A stretch of 64,000 nucleotides of DNA from NCBI GenBank assembly GCA_964441945.1, contig CAYTWB010000002.1, positions 138,125 to 202,124 of the forward strand. Direction: 5' to 3'. The notes below the pieces were generated by a model. That model worked only from the letters and a program-made list of their open reading frames with translations, had not been told where the DNA came from and did not search any database. Below are positions 18,051-26,538 of the stretch, in pieces. Source of the DNA: JADGQM01 sp964441945. Its GTDB lineage: Bacteria > Desulfobacterota > Syntrophobacteria > Syntrophobacterales > Syntrophobacteraceae. The translations under genes were made by a program, and so were the position numbers. Position 1 is the stretch's first letter, and every line of letters begins with the position of its first letter.

Positions 18051-20678
18051 TCAGCAGCCGGTGGCAAGGCACTCCTTTAGCCTATCGTGAACCCTCCCAT
18101 GGGCTTCCGAATCCATCAGCTTGCTCCCGCTCAGATCGGTTACATAGAAGATGTCGGCAACCTGAGCCCCGGGTGTCGATATTTTAGCCAGTTGAATCGA
18201 AAGGTCCAGTTCATACAGCGTATGGGAGATCGCGTAGAGGACACCTGGTCGATCCCACGTATAGACTTCTATAATGGTATAGAAATCCGACGCTTCCTCG
18301 TCGACAATGACCTTGTCTTCTTTTCGAGGCAGGCACTTCTGCTGGAGCAAGGAAGGTTTCCGCTTTTCAGCCAGGAGTTCATCCAGGTACACCCGGTCAT
18401 CGAGGGCCCGGATCAGATCTCGTTCGATTTTTTCCCATAGTTCTTGAGGATGCAGTGGATCGGGCAGACGTTCGACAAGCAGCACGTCGAGCGCGATCCC
18501 GGACTCGCGAGTAAAGATGTCGGCAGAAAGGATATTCAAGCCGCGAAGCCACAAGACTCCGGCGAAGATGGCAAAAAGTCCGGGACGATCATGGGTAGCC
18601 ACGGTGATCTGCCACATCTCTTCTTCCATCCGTTGAGCCATGAGAACGAGGGGGCGTTCGGCGAGGTCCTTTTCCATCTGGTAATGCCGCAGAATCGCTG
18701 CCGGGGGTTGAGAGAACAGGTAGCGAAAGGAAAGCCGGTCCAACCATCGGCTCACTTCTTCAGTCTTCAGAGAATCTTCTGCAAGATCGAGGACCTGGCT
18801 TTGGACCTCTTTGGACCTCTGCTGCAGGTCCTCCCCCTTCCAATCCCCACGGGCCAGCAATCGATCGGTCTTGAGGAAGAGCTCTTTCAACAGGGACGAT
18901 TTCCAGGCATTCCAGGCGCCCGGCCCGGTGGCCATGGAATCCGCTATGGTCAACAGGAGGAGCATCCGTAACCGTTCCCGGTCGCCAACGGTGATTGCAC
19001 AGCTCAGGACCGGTTTTTCATCTGTCAGATCGCGTTTCAGTGCGGTTTCGGGAAGCATGAGATGGTGTTCCACAAGGAAGCAGAGCAACTCCGTCTCTTC
19101 ATGATCCAGGTGAAGGCGTCCGGCGATATCACGCACCAGCGGAACACCACGAATCGCGTGATTATTGCCCTGCCCCTTGCCTATGTCGTGCAGCAGCCCC
19201 GCCAGGTAGAGAACGCGCCGGTGCTTCAAATCGAGGAAGAGGTCGTGGTAGCCGAGATCGGCAAGGCCCTGATCCTGGTTTTGTTCCATCTGATGCAATT
19301 CGCGGATGGTCCTCAGGAGATGCTCATCAACCGTATACAGGTGATAGACATCGTGCTGCACACGGAAGCGCACCCCTGCAAATTCCGGCAGGAAGGCTTC
19401 GAGGAAACCTGTTTCCAGCATGACCTGGAGCACATGGAATGCCTGTTTCGGATGCAGCAGGATGTCGAAGAATTGCCTGACCACCTCGGGATCCTTCCGG
19501 ACAGCCTCGCCGAAAGCCCCCAGATGTTCCCGGATAACGGCACCCGTCTGATGATGGAAATGGGCGTTGGCTCGAGCGGCCTGCCAGAACATCAGCATGA
19601 GCAATCGGGGTTCCTTCCCAACCCATTCCGGTTCAAGAAAATGGAGGTGCCGGCCGTCAAGCAGAAAGGGGCCTCGGAGGATTCGCTGCCGCAGGCGCAG
19701 GCCCGGCAACTTACGCTGACTCTCTGCGAGGCGTTCCAGAAAAAACGATGTGGTGCGCCCGATGCGTGCAGTCTGACGATAGTAGAGCCGCATAAAAGCT
19801 TCGACGGCCAGTCCCTGCTGGCTGTCCGAATAACCCAGGCGGGCAGCGACCAGTTCCTGTTCGGGGAAAAGCAGCCGGTCCTGGCGCCGTCCCGCCAGCT
19901 GGTGCAATTGAATCCGCACACGCCACAGGAAATCGTACGCCTGCTCGAGCCAGAGGACTTCCTGACGGTCGAGCCAGCCGCGATTCATCGGGGCGTCAAA
20001 ATTTGCATCCTGCAGAAAGACCGTTCCCGCCCATCGGACAATCTGCAGGTCGCGCAACCCTCCAGCCCCCTCTTTCACATGAGGCTCGAGCAAATAGGAT
20101 GTCTCGCCGTATTGGAGAAGCCTCCTCTCACGGTACTCGTTGAGAGTCCGGAGGAACCTGCGGCGGTGCTGGGCGCCGAAGCTCTTCAGAAGCGACTGGC
20201 GCCAGCTGTTGTAGAGGGCTTCATCACCGCCAACGAAGCGCGATTCAAGGTGACTTGTCAGGACCGAAAAATCGTCCCGAATTAACTGCTTCGCCTCGGA
20301 GACAGAAGCAGCGGCATGTGCCACCTCGAAACCTTCATCCCAAAGGCCGTAGGTCAGCTCGCGAATCATCTCTTTCAGTGATGGCATGAAACGATTACGG
20401 TAGAGAAAGAGAAGATCGACATCGGAAGAGAAGCCGAGTTCTCCTCTGCCCAACCCGCCTACGGCTGCCAGGCACCACCCGTCTCGATCCGCGGCCCCCG
20501 CCTCCAAAACCCCCCGCAAATGCGTGAGAAAAGCTTCAGCATAAGTGCGCGCTGCCAGCAACCCCGGAACATCTCCCTGAGAAGTCCGCAGAAATGCCTG
20601 ACGAAGGTCCTTCAGTCTTCGGAGTCGGCTGGAGAAGTTCTTCTGTACCATTGGTTCCTTTGCAAGGTGTTTAGCCAC
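18051..20678 (-). CDS. glnD: [Protein-PII] uridylyltransferase / uridylyl-removing enzyme
   Basis: Bifunctional glutamine sensor that uridylylates PII at low glutamine and removes UMP at high glutamine. Domains in order: nucleotidyltransferase (GGLGRGELGFSSDVDLLFL, near residue 76), HD phosphohydrolase (GLLHDIGKGQGNNH, near 490), then two ACT domains (THDRPGLFAIFAG near 690; TWDRPGVLYAISHTL near 800). Length of 875 residues is normal. It lies 5 bases after glnB, its substrate, so the two are certainly co-expressed. Confidence 0.96.
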   Translation of the reverse strand: MAKHLAKEPMVQKNFSSRLRRLKDLRQAFLRTSQGDVPGLLAARTYAEAFLTHLRGVLEAGAADRDGWCLAAVGGLGRGELGFSSDVDLLFLYRNRFMPSLKEMIRELTYGLWDEGFEVAHAAASVSEAKQLIRDDFSVLTSHLESRFVGGDEALYNSWRQSLLKSFGAQHRRRFLRTLNEYRERRLLQYGETSYLLEPHVKEGAGGLRDLQIVRWAGTVFLQDANFDAPMNRGWLDRQEVLWLEQAYDFLWRVRIQLHQLAGRRQDRLLFPEQELVAARLGYSDSQQGLAVEAFMRLYYRQTARIGRTTSFFLERLAESQRKLPGLRLRQRILRGPFLLDGRHLHFLEPEWVGKEPRLLMLMFWQAARANAHFHHQTGAVIREHLGAFGEAVRKDPEVVRQFFDILLHPKQAFHVLQVMLETGFLEAFLPEFAGVRFRVQHDVYHLYTVDEHLLRTIRELHQMEQNQDQGLADLGYHDLFLDLKHRRVLYLAGLLHDIGKGQGNNHAIRGVPLVRDIAGRLHLDHEETELLCFLVEHHLMLPETALKRDLTDEKPVLSCAITVGDRERLRMLLLLTIADSMATGPGAWNAWKSSLLKELFLKTDRLLARGDWKGEDLQQRSKEVQSQVLDLAEDSLKTEEVSRWLDRLSFRYLFSQPPAAILRHYQMEKDLAERPLVLMAQRMEEEMWQITVATHDRPGLFAIFAGVLWLRGLNILSADIFTRESGIALDVLLVERLPDPLHPQELWEKIERDLIRALDDRVYLDELLAEKRKPSLLQQKCLPRKEDKVIVDEEASDFYTIIEVYTWDRPGVLYAISHTLYELDLSIQLAKISTPGAQVADIFYVTDLSGSKLMDSEAHGRVHDRLKECLATGC

Positions 20679-20683
20679 TCCAC

Positions 20684-21022
20684 CTAAAGTGCCTGCTCGC
20701 CCATTTCCCCGGTCCGGATTCGAACCACGTCCTCGACGGAATAGACGAAAATCTTCCCATCCCCTATCTTGCCGGTATAGGCCGCCTTGCGAATCGCTGC
20801 GACCACTTCAGTCAACTGGTTGTCCGACACCACCACTTCAATCTTGATTTTCGGGAGAAAATCGACCACGTATTCGGCGCCTCTGTAGATCTCGGTATGT
20901 CCCTTCTGCCGGCCGAACCCTCTCACTTCGGTGACGGTCATGCCCTTGATGCCCAGTTCGGCAAGCTTCTCTTTCACGTCATCCAACTTGAACGGCTTGA
21001 CAACAGCCTCGACTTTCTTCAT
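20684..21022 (-). CDS. glnB: Nitrogen regulatory protein PII
   Basis: Trimeric 2-oxoglutarate/ATP/ADP sensor. The T-loop sequence EIYRGAEYVVDF carries Tyr51, the uridylylation site, consistent with glnD immediately downstream. The C-loop motif GKIGDGKIFVYSVEDVVRIRTGE is complete across residues 84-106. It has the usual 112 residues. AAGGAG stands before the ATG. The neighbouring glutamine-dependent NAD synthetase gene and the NifA-type activator upstream, all in the same direction, suggest a nitrogen-linked cluster. No amtB is visible. Confidence 0.97.
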   Translation of the reverse strand: MKKVEAVVKPFKLDDVKEKLAELGIKGMTVTEVRGFGRQKGHTEIYRGAEYVVDFLPKIKIEVVVSDNQLTEVVAAIRKAAYTGKIGDGKIFVYSVEDVVRIRTGEMGEQAL

Positions 21023-21146
21023 CTGCAGCTCCTTGCTGGCCCTTTGCTTTTTGCCGGCGGGACATCATGACCACACCGGGGTCACGTCACCCGGACTGGA
21101 ATCCTTTGAAACCAACTTCCTTCTGCTCTCCACCCTGCATCCAGGG

Positions 21147-22790
21147 TCAGGCGCCTTCCTTATAACCATGGGCAATGGGATTACGCCTGCCCATGCCGAA
21201 TGCCTTCGTGGTGACTCTCAAAATCGGTGGTGCCTGCCATCGCTTGTACTCGTTGCGATTGACGCGCTCGATCACCCACTCAACCAACTCTGTACTCCAG
21301 CCCTGAGCAACGATTTCTTCGATCCCGAGTCGTTTTTCCACGTACCCCGCCAGAATGGCGTCAAGGACTTCATAGGGAGGCAAAGTGTCCTGGTCCTTCT
21401 GATTGGGACGCAGTTCAGCCGAAGGCGCCCTGGTGAGAATCCGCTCCGGTATCCATTGATGCTGCTCGTTCAGCTTGCGGGCCAGGTCATAGACCATGGT
21501 TTTCGGAACATCCCCGATGACCGCCAGACCCCCGTTCATATCGCCGTAGAGGGTACAGTAGCCCACGGCTACCTCGGACTTGTTCCCGGTGCTAAGGAGC
21601 AGACGATGGAATTTGTTGGAAAGTGACATGAGAATCAAACCGCGGAGGCGAGCCTGCAGGTTTTCTTCGGTTACATCCGGCGGAACACCGGCAAATACCG
21701 GTGAGAGCGTCTTGAGTGCCTCGCTGAAGAGCTCTCCAATGCCAACCACTTCAAAGGCAATCCCAAGGCGAGAAGCCAGTTCCCGAGCATCCTCCAGGCT
21801 TTCGGGAGCATTGTAGGGGCCCGGCATTCCGACACCCAATACATTCTCGACACCCAGAGCAAGGGCTGCAAGACAGGCTACCAACGCCGAATCGATCCCC
21901 CCGCTCAGACCCACGACCGCTTTCCTGAAACCATTTCGGTGAGTGTAATCCCTCAATCCCAGAACCAGAGCTTCGATCACCTCACAGGCAGGGTCATCGA
22001 TCGTATTATGGAATTCACCCTCGCGTGTCCTGGTATCGTAGACAATGAGGTCTTCCCTGAAATCAGCGCCACGTGCAACGAGTTGCCCCGTTTGATCCCA
22101 GACCATGCTGTGTCCGTGAAAGATCAGCTCGTCGTTTCCTCCCACCTGGTTTACATAAATCAGCTGCTGGTTAAACTGCTGCGCCTGGGTTTTCAAGAGC
22201 TCACCCACCCAGGCTGCCTTGCCGACGTGGTACGGGGATGCGGAGATGTTGATGAGAATCTCCACTCCGGCTGCCCCCAGCTCGTTCAAAGGGTCGCAGT
22301 GATAGAGCGGTCGAGGAAGATAGTCGGCAACATTCCAGATATCTTCGCAGATGGTGATGCCCAGGCGCTCTCCCTTGAAGTCCACCCAGACCGCCCGATC
22401 TCCCGGTTCAAAGTAGCGCTCCTCATCGAAGACATCGTAAGAGGGAAGCAGGCGCTTATGAGCGCTTGTGATCAGTTTGCCGTCGGCAAAGAAAAGCGCC
22501 GTGTTGTGATAGGGCTTGCCCGGAGCATTTTCATTTTCGGACACAACTCCGCAAATCACTCCAATGCCCGTGCTTGCCTCCTGGATCCGTGGCCAATACC
22601 TCCGGCTCGCCCTGACAAAGCTCGGCTTGTCGAGGAGATCCCGGGGTGGATACCCGATGAGGGCCATTTCGGAAAAGACCACCAGGTCACACCGCTCGCT
22701 CTTAGCCTTTTGGATGAAATCACAAATCTTGTTCGTATTCCCTGAAAAGTCCCCGATATAGGGGTCGATTTGTACTAGAGCTACACGCAT
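21147..22790 (-). CDS. nadE: Glutamine-dependent NAD+ synthetase
   Basis: Final step of NAD synthesis: deamido-NAD is amidated using ammonia channelled from glutamine. The N-terminal nitrilase-type glutaminase has Glu41 (FSEMALIGYPP), Lys112 (SAHKRLLPSYDVFDE) and Cys148 (TICEDIWNV). The synthetase half has the PP-loop GLSGGIDSALVA, LLSTGNKSEVAVGY and YGDMNGG. The start is placed at 22790 (MRVALVQIDPYIGDFSGN), the conserved beginning of the family; the frame runs 73 codons further upstream without resemblance to the family. 547 residues. Confidence 0.95.
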   Translation of the reverse strand: MRVALVQIDPYIGDFSGNTNKICDFIQKAKSERCDLVVFSEMALIGYPPRDLLDKPSFVRASRRYWPRIQEASTGIGVICGVVSENENAPGKPYHNTALFFADGKLITSAHKRLLPSYDVFDEERYFEPGDRAVWVDFKGERLGITICEDIWNVADYLPRPLYHCDPLNELGAAGVEILINISASPYHVGKAAWVGELLKTQAQQFNQQLIYVNQVGGNDELIFHGHSMVWDQTGQLVARGADFREDLIVYDTRTREGEFHNTIDDPACEVIEALVLGLRDYTHRNGFRKAVVGLSGGIDSALVACLAALALGVENVLGVGMPGPYNAPESLEDARELASRLGIAFEVVGIGELFSEALKTLSPVFAGVPPDVTEENLQARLRGLILMSLSNKFHRLLLSTGNKSEVAVGYCTLYGDMNGGLAVIGDVPKTMVYDLARKLNEQHQWIPERILTRAPSAELRPNQKDQDTLPPYEVLDAILAGYVEKRLGIEEIVAQGWSTELVEWVIERVNRNEYKRWQAPPILRVTTKAFGMGRRNPIAHGYKEGA

Positions 22791-23061
22791 TCTCAAGGTC
22801 CCAAAAGAGTGGTAGATTGTGCTGAGCCGATCACCGAACGAACCCTGCCGCTCCCCTGGTCGATCGGTATCGCTCCGGCAGGCCATTCTTATAGCACGAT
22901 TCGTTCCAGCTTCCGGCACGTCTCTCGATTGGCCACCTGAAGCATGAGGCATGTGGCAGGTGCGGGATTGACCTCTCAGCCGCGGGACAGGAGGTTGGCT
23001 CGACAACATTCCGGCTCAATTCTGTCCCTCCCGGCTTACCCCTTTAAGTCCGCGCACTCTG

Positions 23062-24633
23062 TCAGCTGTCTTCCGCCTTCAGCTTTCGGTCTTCCGGGTC
23101 AGGAAGGCGCCTGGCACGAAAACGTAGCGGATTGATTCCATATTTATCAACTTTGTACTGAATGATCCGCTTGGTCGTTCCGAGCAGACGTGCCGCCTGG
23201 GATTGATTGCCATGGACGTCTTTGAGGGCGTCGGTTATCAAATCCCTTTCAAATGCCCCCACCAGGGCCTCCAGTTTGCCCCGGCTCACATTCTGCTTCT
23301 CCTTCGACTTCATTTGCAGGGTCGGCGGAAGTTGCCGGGCATCGATCGCATTTCCCGTTGCCAGGAGCACTGCTCGCTCGATGCAGTTTTCCAGTTCTCG
23401 TACATTGCCCGGCCAGTGGTAGGACATGAGCAAATCGATGGCGCTTGTAGAGATACGGTTCACCTCCTTCGCGAATTCCTGAGCGTACTTGATGACAAAG
23501 AAGTCGGCGAGGAGCAGAATATCAGGTCCCCGATCCCGAAGAGGCGGCAGGAAAATAGGGAAGACATTGAGGCGGTAGAAAAGATCGGAACGGAAGGTCG
23601 CCATCGCCACTTCTTTTTCCAGATCTTTGTTCGTTGCAGCAACGACTCGGACATCCACTTTTACCGTGCGAGATGATCCAAGGGGTTGAAACTCACGATC
23701 CTGGAGAACACGAAGAAGCTTGGCCTGGGCGATTGGCGACAGCTCACCCACCTCGTCCAGGAAGATGGTGCCCCCCTCTGCTTCCTCGAATCGACCGCGC
23801 CTGCGGGTGATGGCACCCGTGAAAGCCCCCTTCTCGTGACCGAACAGCTCGCTCTCGAGCAGTGTGTCGGGCATGGCGGCGCAGTTGACCTGAACCAGAG
23901 GGCCCTGACGGCGACGACTGTTTTCGTGGATCGCTCGGGCCACTAATTCCTTGCCGGTTCCCGTTTCGCCGTGGATCAGAACGGTGGTGTTCGTGTCAGC
24001 CACCTGATCGATCAGGCGCAAAACCTCCTGGATGACTTTGGAACGGCCGATGATATTCGTTTTGGGGCGCCTGGCTTCCGCCAGCATACGGCGAAGACGG
24101 CGGTTCTCCTCCTCGACCACCCGAAAGTGCACAACCTTGCCCAGGAGCTCCGCAACAGCGCTGAGAATCTCCACCTCGCGATCCAGGTCTTCGACCTGAT
24201 GGGCGAGTTTATCGACGGAAAGCACCCCAACCGCCCGTTGCTGATAGAAGATGGGAACACAAAGAAAAGCCAACTCATCCCGATTCAGAGACTTCCGTGC
24301 CCCGGTTCGATCGAGGAAAAGCATTTCATTGCTGAGATTGGCAATGGCCAGAGGACGCCCGGACTGTGCCACCTTCCCGGTAATACCCTCACCCGGTTGA
24401 TAGCAGATCTTCCCGGCCTCGACATCCACCCCCCTGGCGACATCGAGCCAGGCCCTGCCGGTTTGCAGGTCAAGGATGGAAATCATCCCTCGCTCCATAC
24501 CCAGCCAGGAGCTCAGGATGTCCAGGGTCTGCTGCAGCTGGTCCTTCAGGTCGTTTGGCCGCGATATGACCCGAGCGATTTCATGCAGTGCCCGCAGCTC
24601 CAGATAGCCAAAATGCGCAGTGGATGGTCCCAA
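23062..24633 (-). CDS. nifA: NifA-type sigma-54-dependent activator (GAF-AAA-Fis HTH)
   Basis: Enhancer-binding activator of RNA polymerase-sigma54. An N-terminal GAF domain spans about residues 15-170, then the AAA+ domain: Walker A GETGTGKE, the sigma54-contact loop GAFTGA, Walker B GGTIFLDEVGE and sensor FYRLNVFPI, and a C-terminal Fis-type helix-turn-helix (GNQSQAARLLGTTKRIIQYK). The overall order and HTH match NifA best, but no nif structural genes are in the window, so the target genes are inferred. It sits upstream of nadE-glnB-glnD on the same strand. Confidence 0.8.
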   Translation of the reverse strand: MGPSTAHFGYLELRALHEIARVISRPNDLKDQLQQTLDILSSWLGMERGMISILDLQTGRAWLDVARGVDVEAGKICYQPGEGITGKVAQSGRPLAIANLSNEMLFLDRTGARKSLNRDELAFLCVPIFYQQRAVGVLSVDKLAHQVEDLDREVEILSAVAELLGKVVHFRVVEEENRRLRRMLAEARRPKTNIIGRSKVIQEVLRLIDQVADTNTTVLIHGETGTGKELVARAIHENSRRRQGPLVQVNCAAMPDTLLESELFGHEKGAFTGAITRRRGRFEEAEGGTIFLDEVGELSPIAQAKLLRVLQDREFQPLGSSRTVKVDVRVVAATNKDLEKEVAMATFRSDLFYRLNVFPIFLPPLRDRGPDILLLADFFVIKYAQEFAKEVNRISTSAIDLLMSYHWPGNVRELENCIERAVLLATGNAIDARQLPPTLQMKSKEKQNVSRGKLEALVGAFERDLITDALKDVHGNQSQAARLLGTTKRIIQYKVDKYGINPLRFRARRLPDPEDRKLKAEDS

Positions 24634-24649
24634 GCCTTTTCACCCCTTC

Positions 24650-24679
24650 GATAGTACGCATTGTTGATAGCGCACTATC
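24650..24679. repeat. Imperfect inverted repeat in the nifA-like/TIM-barrel divergent region
   Basis: Arms gatagtacgc and gcgcactatc (9 of 10 positions complementary) flank a 10-base spacer. It lies 17 bases upstream of the NifA-type gene start and between divergent genes, so it could be an operator or a leader hairpin. Confidence 0.4.
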
Positions 24680-24796
24680 ACAAAAATGTCACGGACTAGT
24701 TGGTCGTTCGGGGCCGGTTCACGGCATCACGATGGGAGAGGATGATGAATTCTTTGACGTTGCCCGGCAGGATTTTCCAGAATTGACGATCCTCGT

Positions 24797-25684
24797 ATGA
24801 TGAGAGAGAATGAAATTCTTGGACCTGAATCGATTGATCAGAAAAGGAACACTGTGAGACCGTACAATGGGCAACTGCTGGCGCAACTCGATCAATTTAT
24901 GATTGAGTCCTTAAGACTGGTCTATGTGAACATGCCCTGGAAGTTCCTCCACGGCTATCTAGAGATGATCCTCGAACACCGGATCAATATCGAAATGGGT
25001 CTTGAGGCCGAACAGCTCGACAACGTTTCGCGGTGCCAGTTTCGCTCTATTGTGGAAAAGCTGCATCAGCGAGGATGCCGAATCACTCTTCACGGTCCTT
25101 TCTGGGGCCTTTGCCCCGGCAGCTCCGACATCCTGATACGCCAGGTGTCGAGGTTTCGGTTCCAGCAGCTCTTTGACCTGGTGGAGCTCATTCAGCCTGT
25201 GCAGGTCGTCTGCCACACAGGGTACGATCCGAAACACCACGGCAGCGACAGTGACTGCTTTCTTGATCGGAGCCTCGGCATATGGGAGCCTCTCGCCGTG
25301 AGGGCCGAGAGGTCAGGGGTCCCGCTGCTCCTGGAGAATGTCTGGGAATACGGGCCGGACCTTCATCGTGAACTCTTTGCCCGGCTGGATTCCCGCTATT
25401 TCGGCTTCTGCCTGGATGTTGGCCACCAAAACAGCTTTTCCAGAACACCTCTGTCCGAATGGGTTGAGTCTCTGGGAGGTTTTTTGAAAGAGATCCATGT
25501 GCATGACAATAGTGGTGTTCGTGACGATCACTTTCCAGTAGGCTGGGGAACCATTGATTTCACGACACTCTTCAGGCTCTTGCGGGCCGGGGATATCCAT
25601 CCCATCCTCACTCTTGAACCACATCGGGAAGAACACCTTATTGAGAGCCTCGCCGGGTTGATCAGGGTTATGGCCGATAAATGA
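24797..25684 (+). CDS. Sugar phosphate isomerase/epimerase-like TIM-barrel protein
   Basis: AP-endonuclease-2/xylose-isomerase-like TIM barrel. Metal-site strands are recognisable: ITLHGPFWGL, VVCHTGYDP, PLLLENVWE, FCLDVGHQNSF, EIHVHDNSG and LTLEPHREE, giving a His/Glu/Asp set typical of a divalent-metal barrel. The actual substrate is not evident. The first 40 residues are poorly conserved in appearance, and the start (ATG at 24797 or 24800, or a later codon) is uncertain. No close operon partner; the next gene is about 160 bases away. Confidence 0.75.
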   Translation: MMRENEILGPESIDQKRNTVRPYNGQLLAQLDQFMIESLRLVYVNMPWKFLHGYLEMILEHRINIEMGLEAEQLDNVSRCQFRSIVEKLHQRGCRITLHGPFWGLCPGSSDILIRQVSRFRFQQLFDLVELIQPVQVVCHTGYDPKHHGSDSDCFLDRSLGIWEPLAVRAERSGVPLLLENVWEYGPDLHRELFARLDSRYFGFCLDVGHQNSFSRTPLSEWVESLGGFLKEIHVHDNSGVRDDHFPVGWGTIDFTTLFRLLRAGDIHPILTLEPHREEHLIESLAGLIRVMADK

Positions 25685-25842
25685 AGGCATTGCAGTCCTG
25701 TTTTAGAGACAATCTACTGGTATTCATCCGCAGCCCATGGTAGTGGTTCCCGGATGCTAATCGAGTCGCTTTTCGCCGGTCTTTGGTGAGGTGCTCACAG
25801 CCCGGATGGAGTAGATCAAGTTTTCACGAAAGGAGCCAAGCC

Positions 25843-26148
25843 ATGGCAGTTGTTGAAGTCAGCATTATTCCCCTCGGCGTTCCAGGTACCAGCCTCAGCG
25901 GTCATGTGGCGCGAGTATTGAAAATCCTTCAGGAGAGTTCGCTCAAGTTCGAATTGACTGCTATGGGAACCATCATCTCGGGAGACCTTGAGGAAATCTT
26001 GCAGATCGTAAAAAGAATGCATGAAGGCTGCTTCGCGGGCGAGGTGGACCGGGTGCTCACCCAGATCAAGATCGACGATCGCCGGGACAAGCCGGCCAGT
26101 CCAGAACAGAAAATCCGATCCGTAATGTCGAAGCTCTCGGCGAGCTGA
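25843..26148 (+). CDS. MTH1187-family (DUF77) thiamine-binding-like protein
   Basis: Small ferredoxin-fold protein of 101 residues. MAVVEVSIIPLG, GTSLSGHVARVLKIL and FELTAMGTIISGDLEEILQIVKRMH match the MTH1187/YkoF-like group, some members of which bind thiamine-type ligands. The start is set at 25843 with AAAGGAG upstream. No thiamine synthesis or transport gene is adjacent and no TPP riboswitch is seen, so the role here is open. Confidence 0.85.
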   Translation: MAVVEVSIIPLGVPGTSLSGHVARVLKILQESSLKFELTAMGTIISGDLEEILQIVKRMHEGCFAGEVDRVLTQIKIDDRRDKPASPEQKIRSVMSKLSAS

Positions 26149-26176
26149 ACCGGCACATAGACTAAGGATTCACAAT

Positions 26177-26407
26177 ATGAAAGCACTGGTACAGTACTTC
26201 ATCAAATCCCTGGCTGATCATCCTGAAGAAGCGGTCCTGGTGGAACGTGAGATGGATGATGCCATCCTTCTCGAACTGAAGATCTCGCCCGACGATTTCG
26301 GGAGAATCATAGGGAAGAACGGCAACACGATCAATGCGATTCGCACTGTGGTTCAGGCCGCAGCTTCAAGCCAGAAGAAGCGGATTAAACTTGAAGTCGT
26401 GAGTTGA
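26177..26407 (+). CDS. khpA: KH-domain RNA-binding protein KhpA
   Basis: A 76-residue type II KH protein with the RNA-binding GxxG loop in RIIGKNGNTINAIRT. KhpA usually acts with KhpB in small-RNA biology and cell division and is usually encoded between rpsP and rimM. Here it stands apart, between the thiamine-binding-like gene and a Lon-family protease gene. Confidence 0.9.
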   Translation: MKALVQYFIKSLADHPEEAVLVEREMDDAILLELKISPDDFGRIIGKNGNTINAIRTVVQAAASSQKKRIKLEVVS

Positions 26408-26538
26408 CGTCGGATTGTCTATTGAAATAGATCCTTCGGATTATTAGCATACCAGATAATGGGATCCTGATCGTCCTGCACGGTCAGCAGCCCATGCTCA
26501 ATTCATAACCCGGCATATCAGGAGGAAGGATATAGCGC

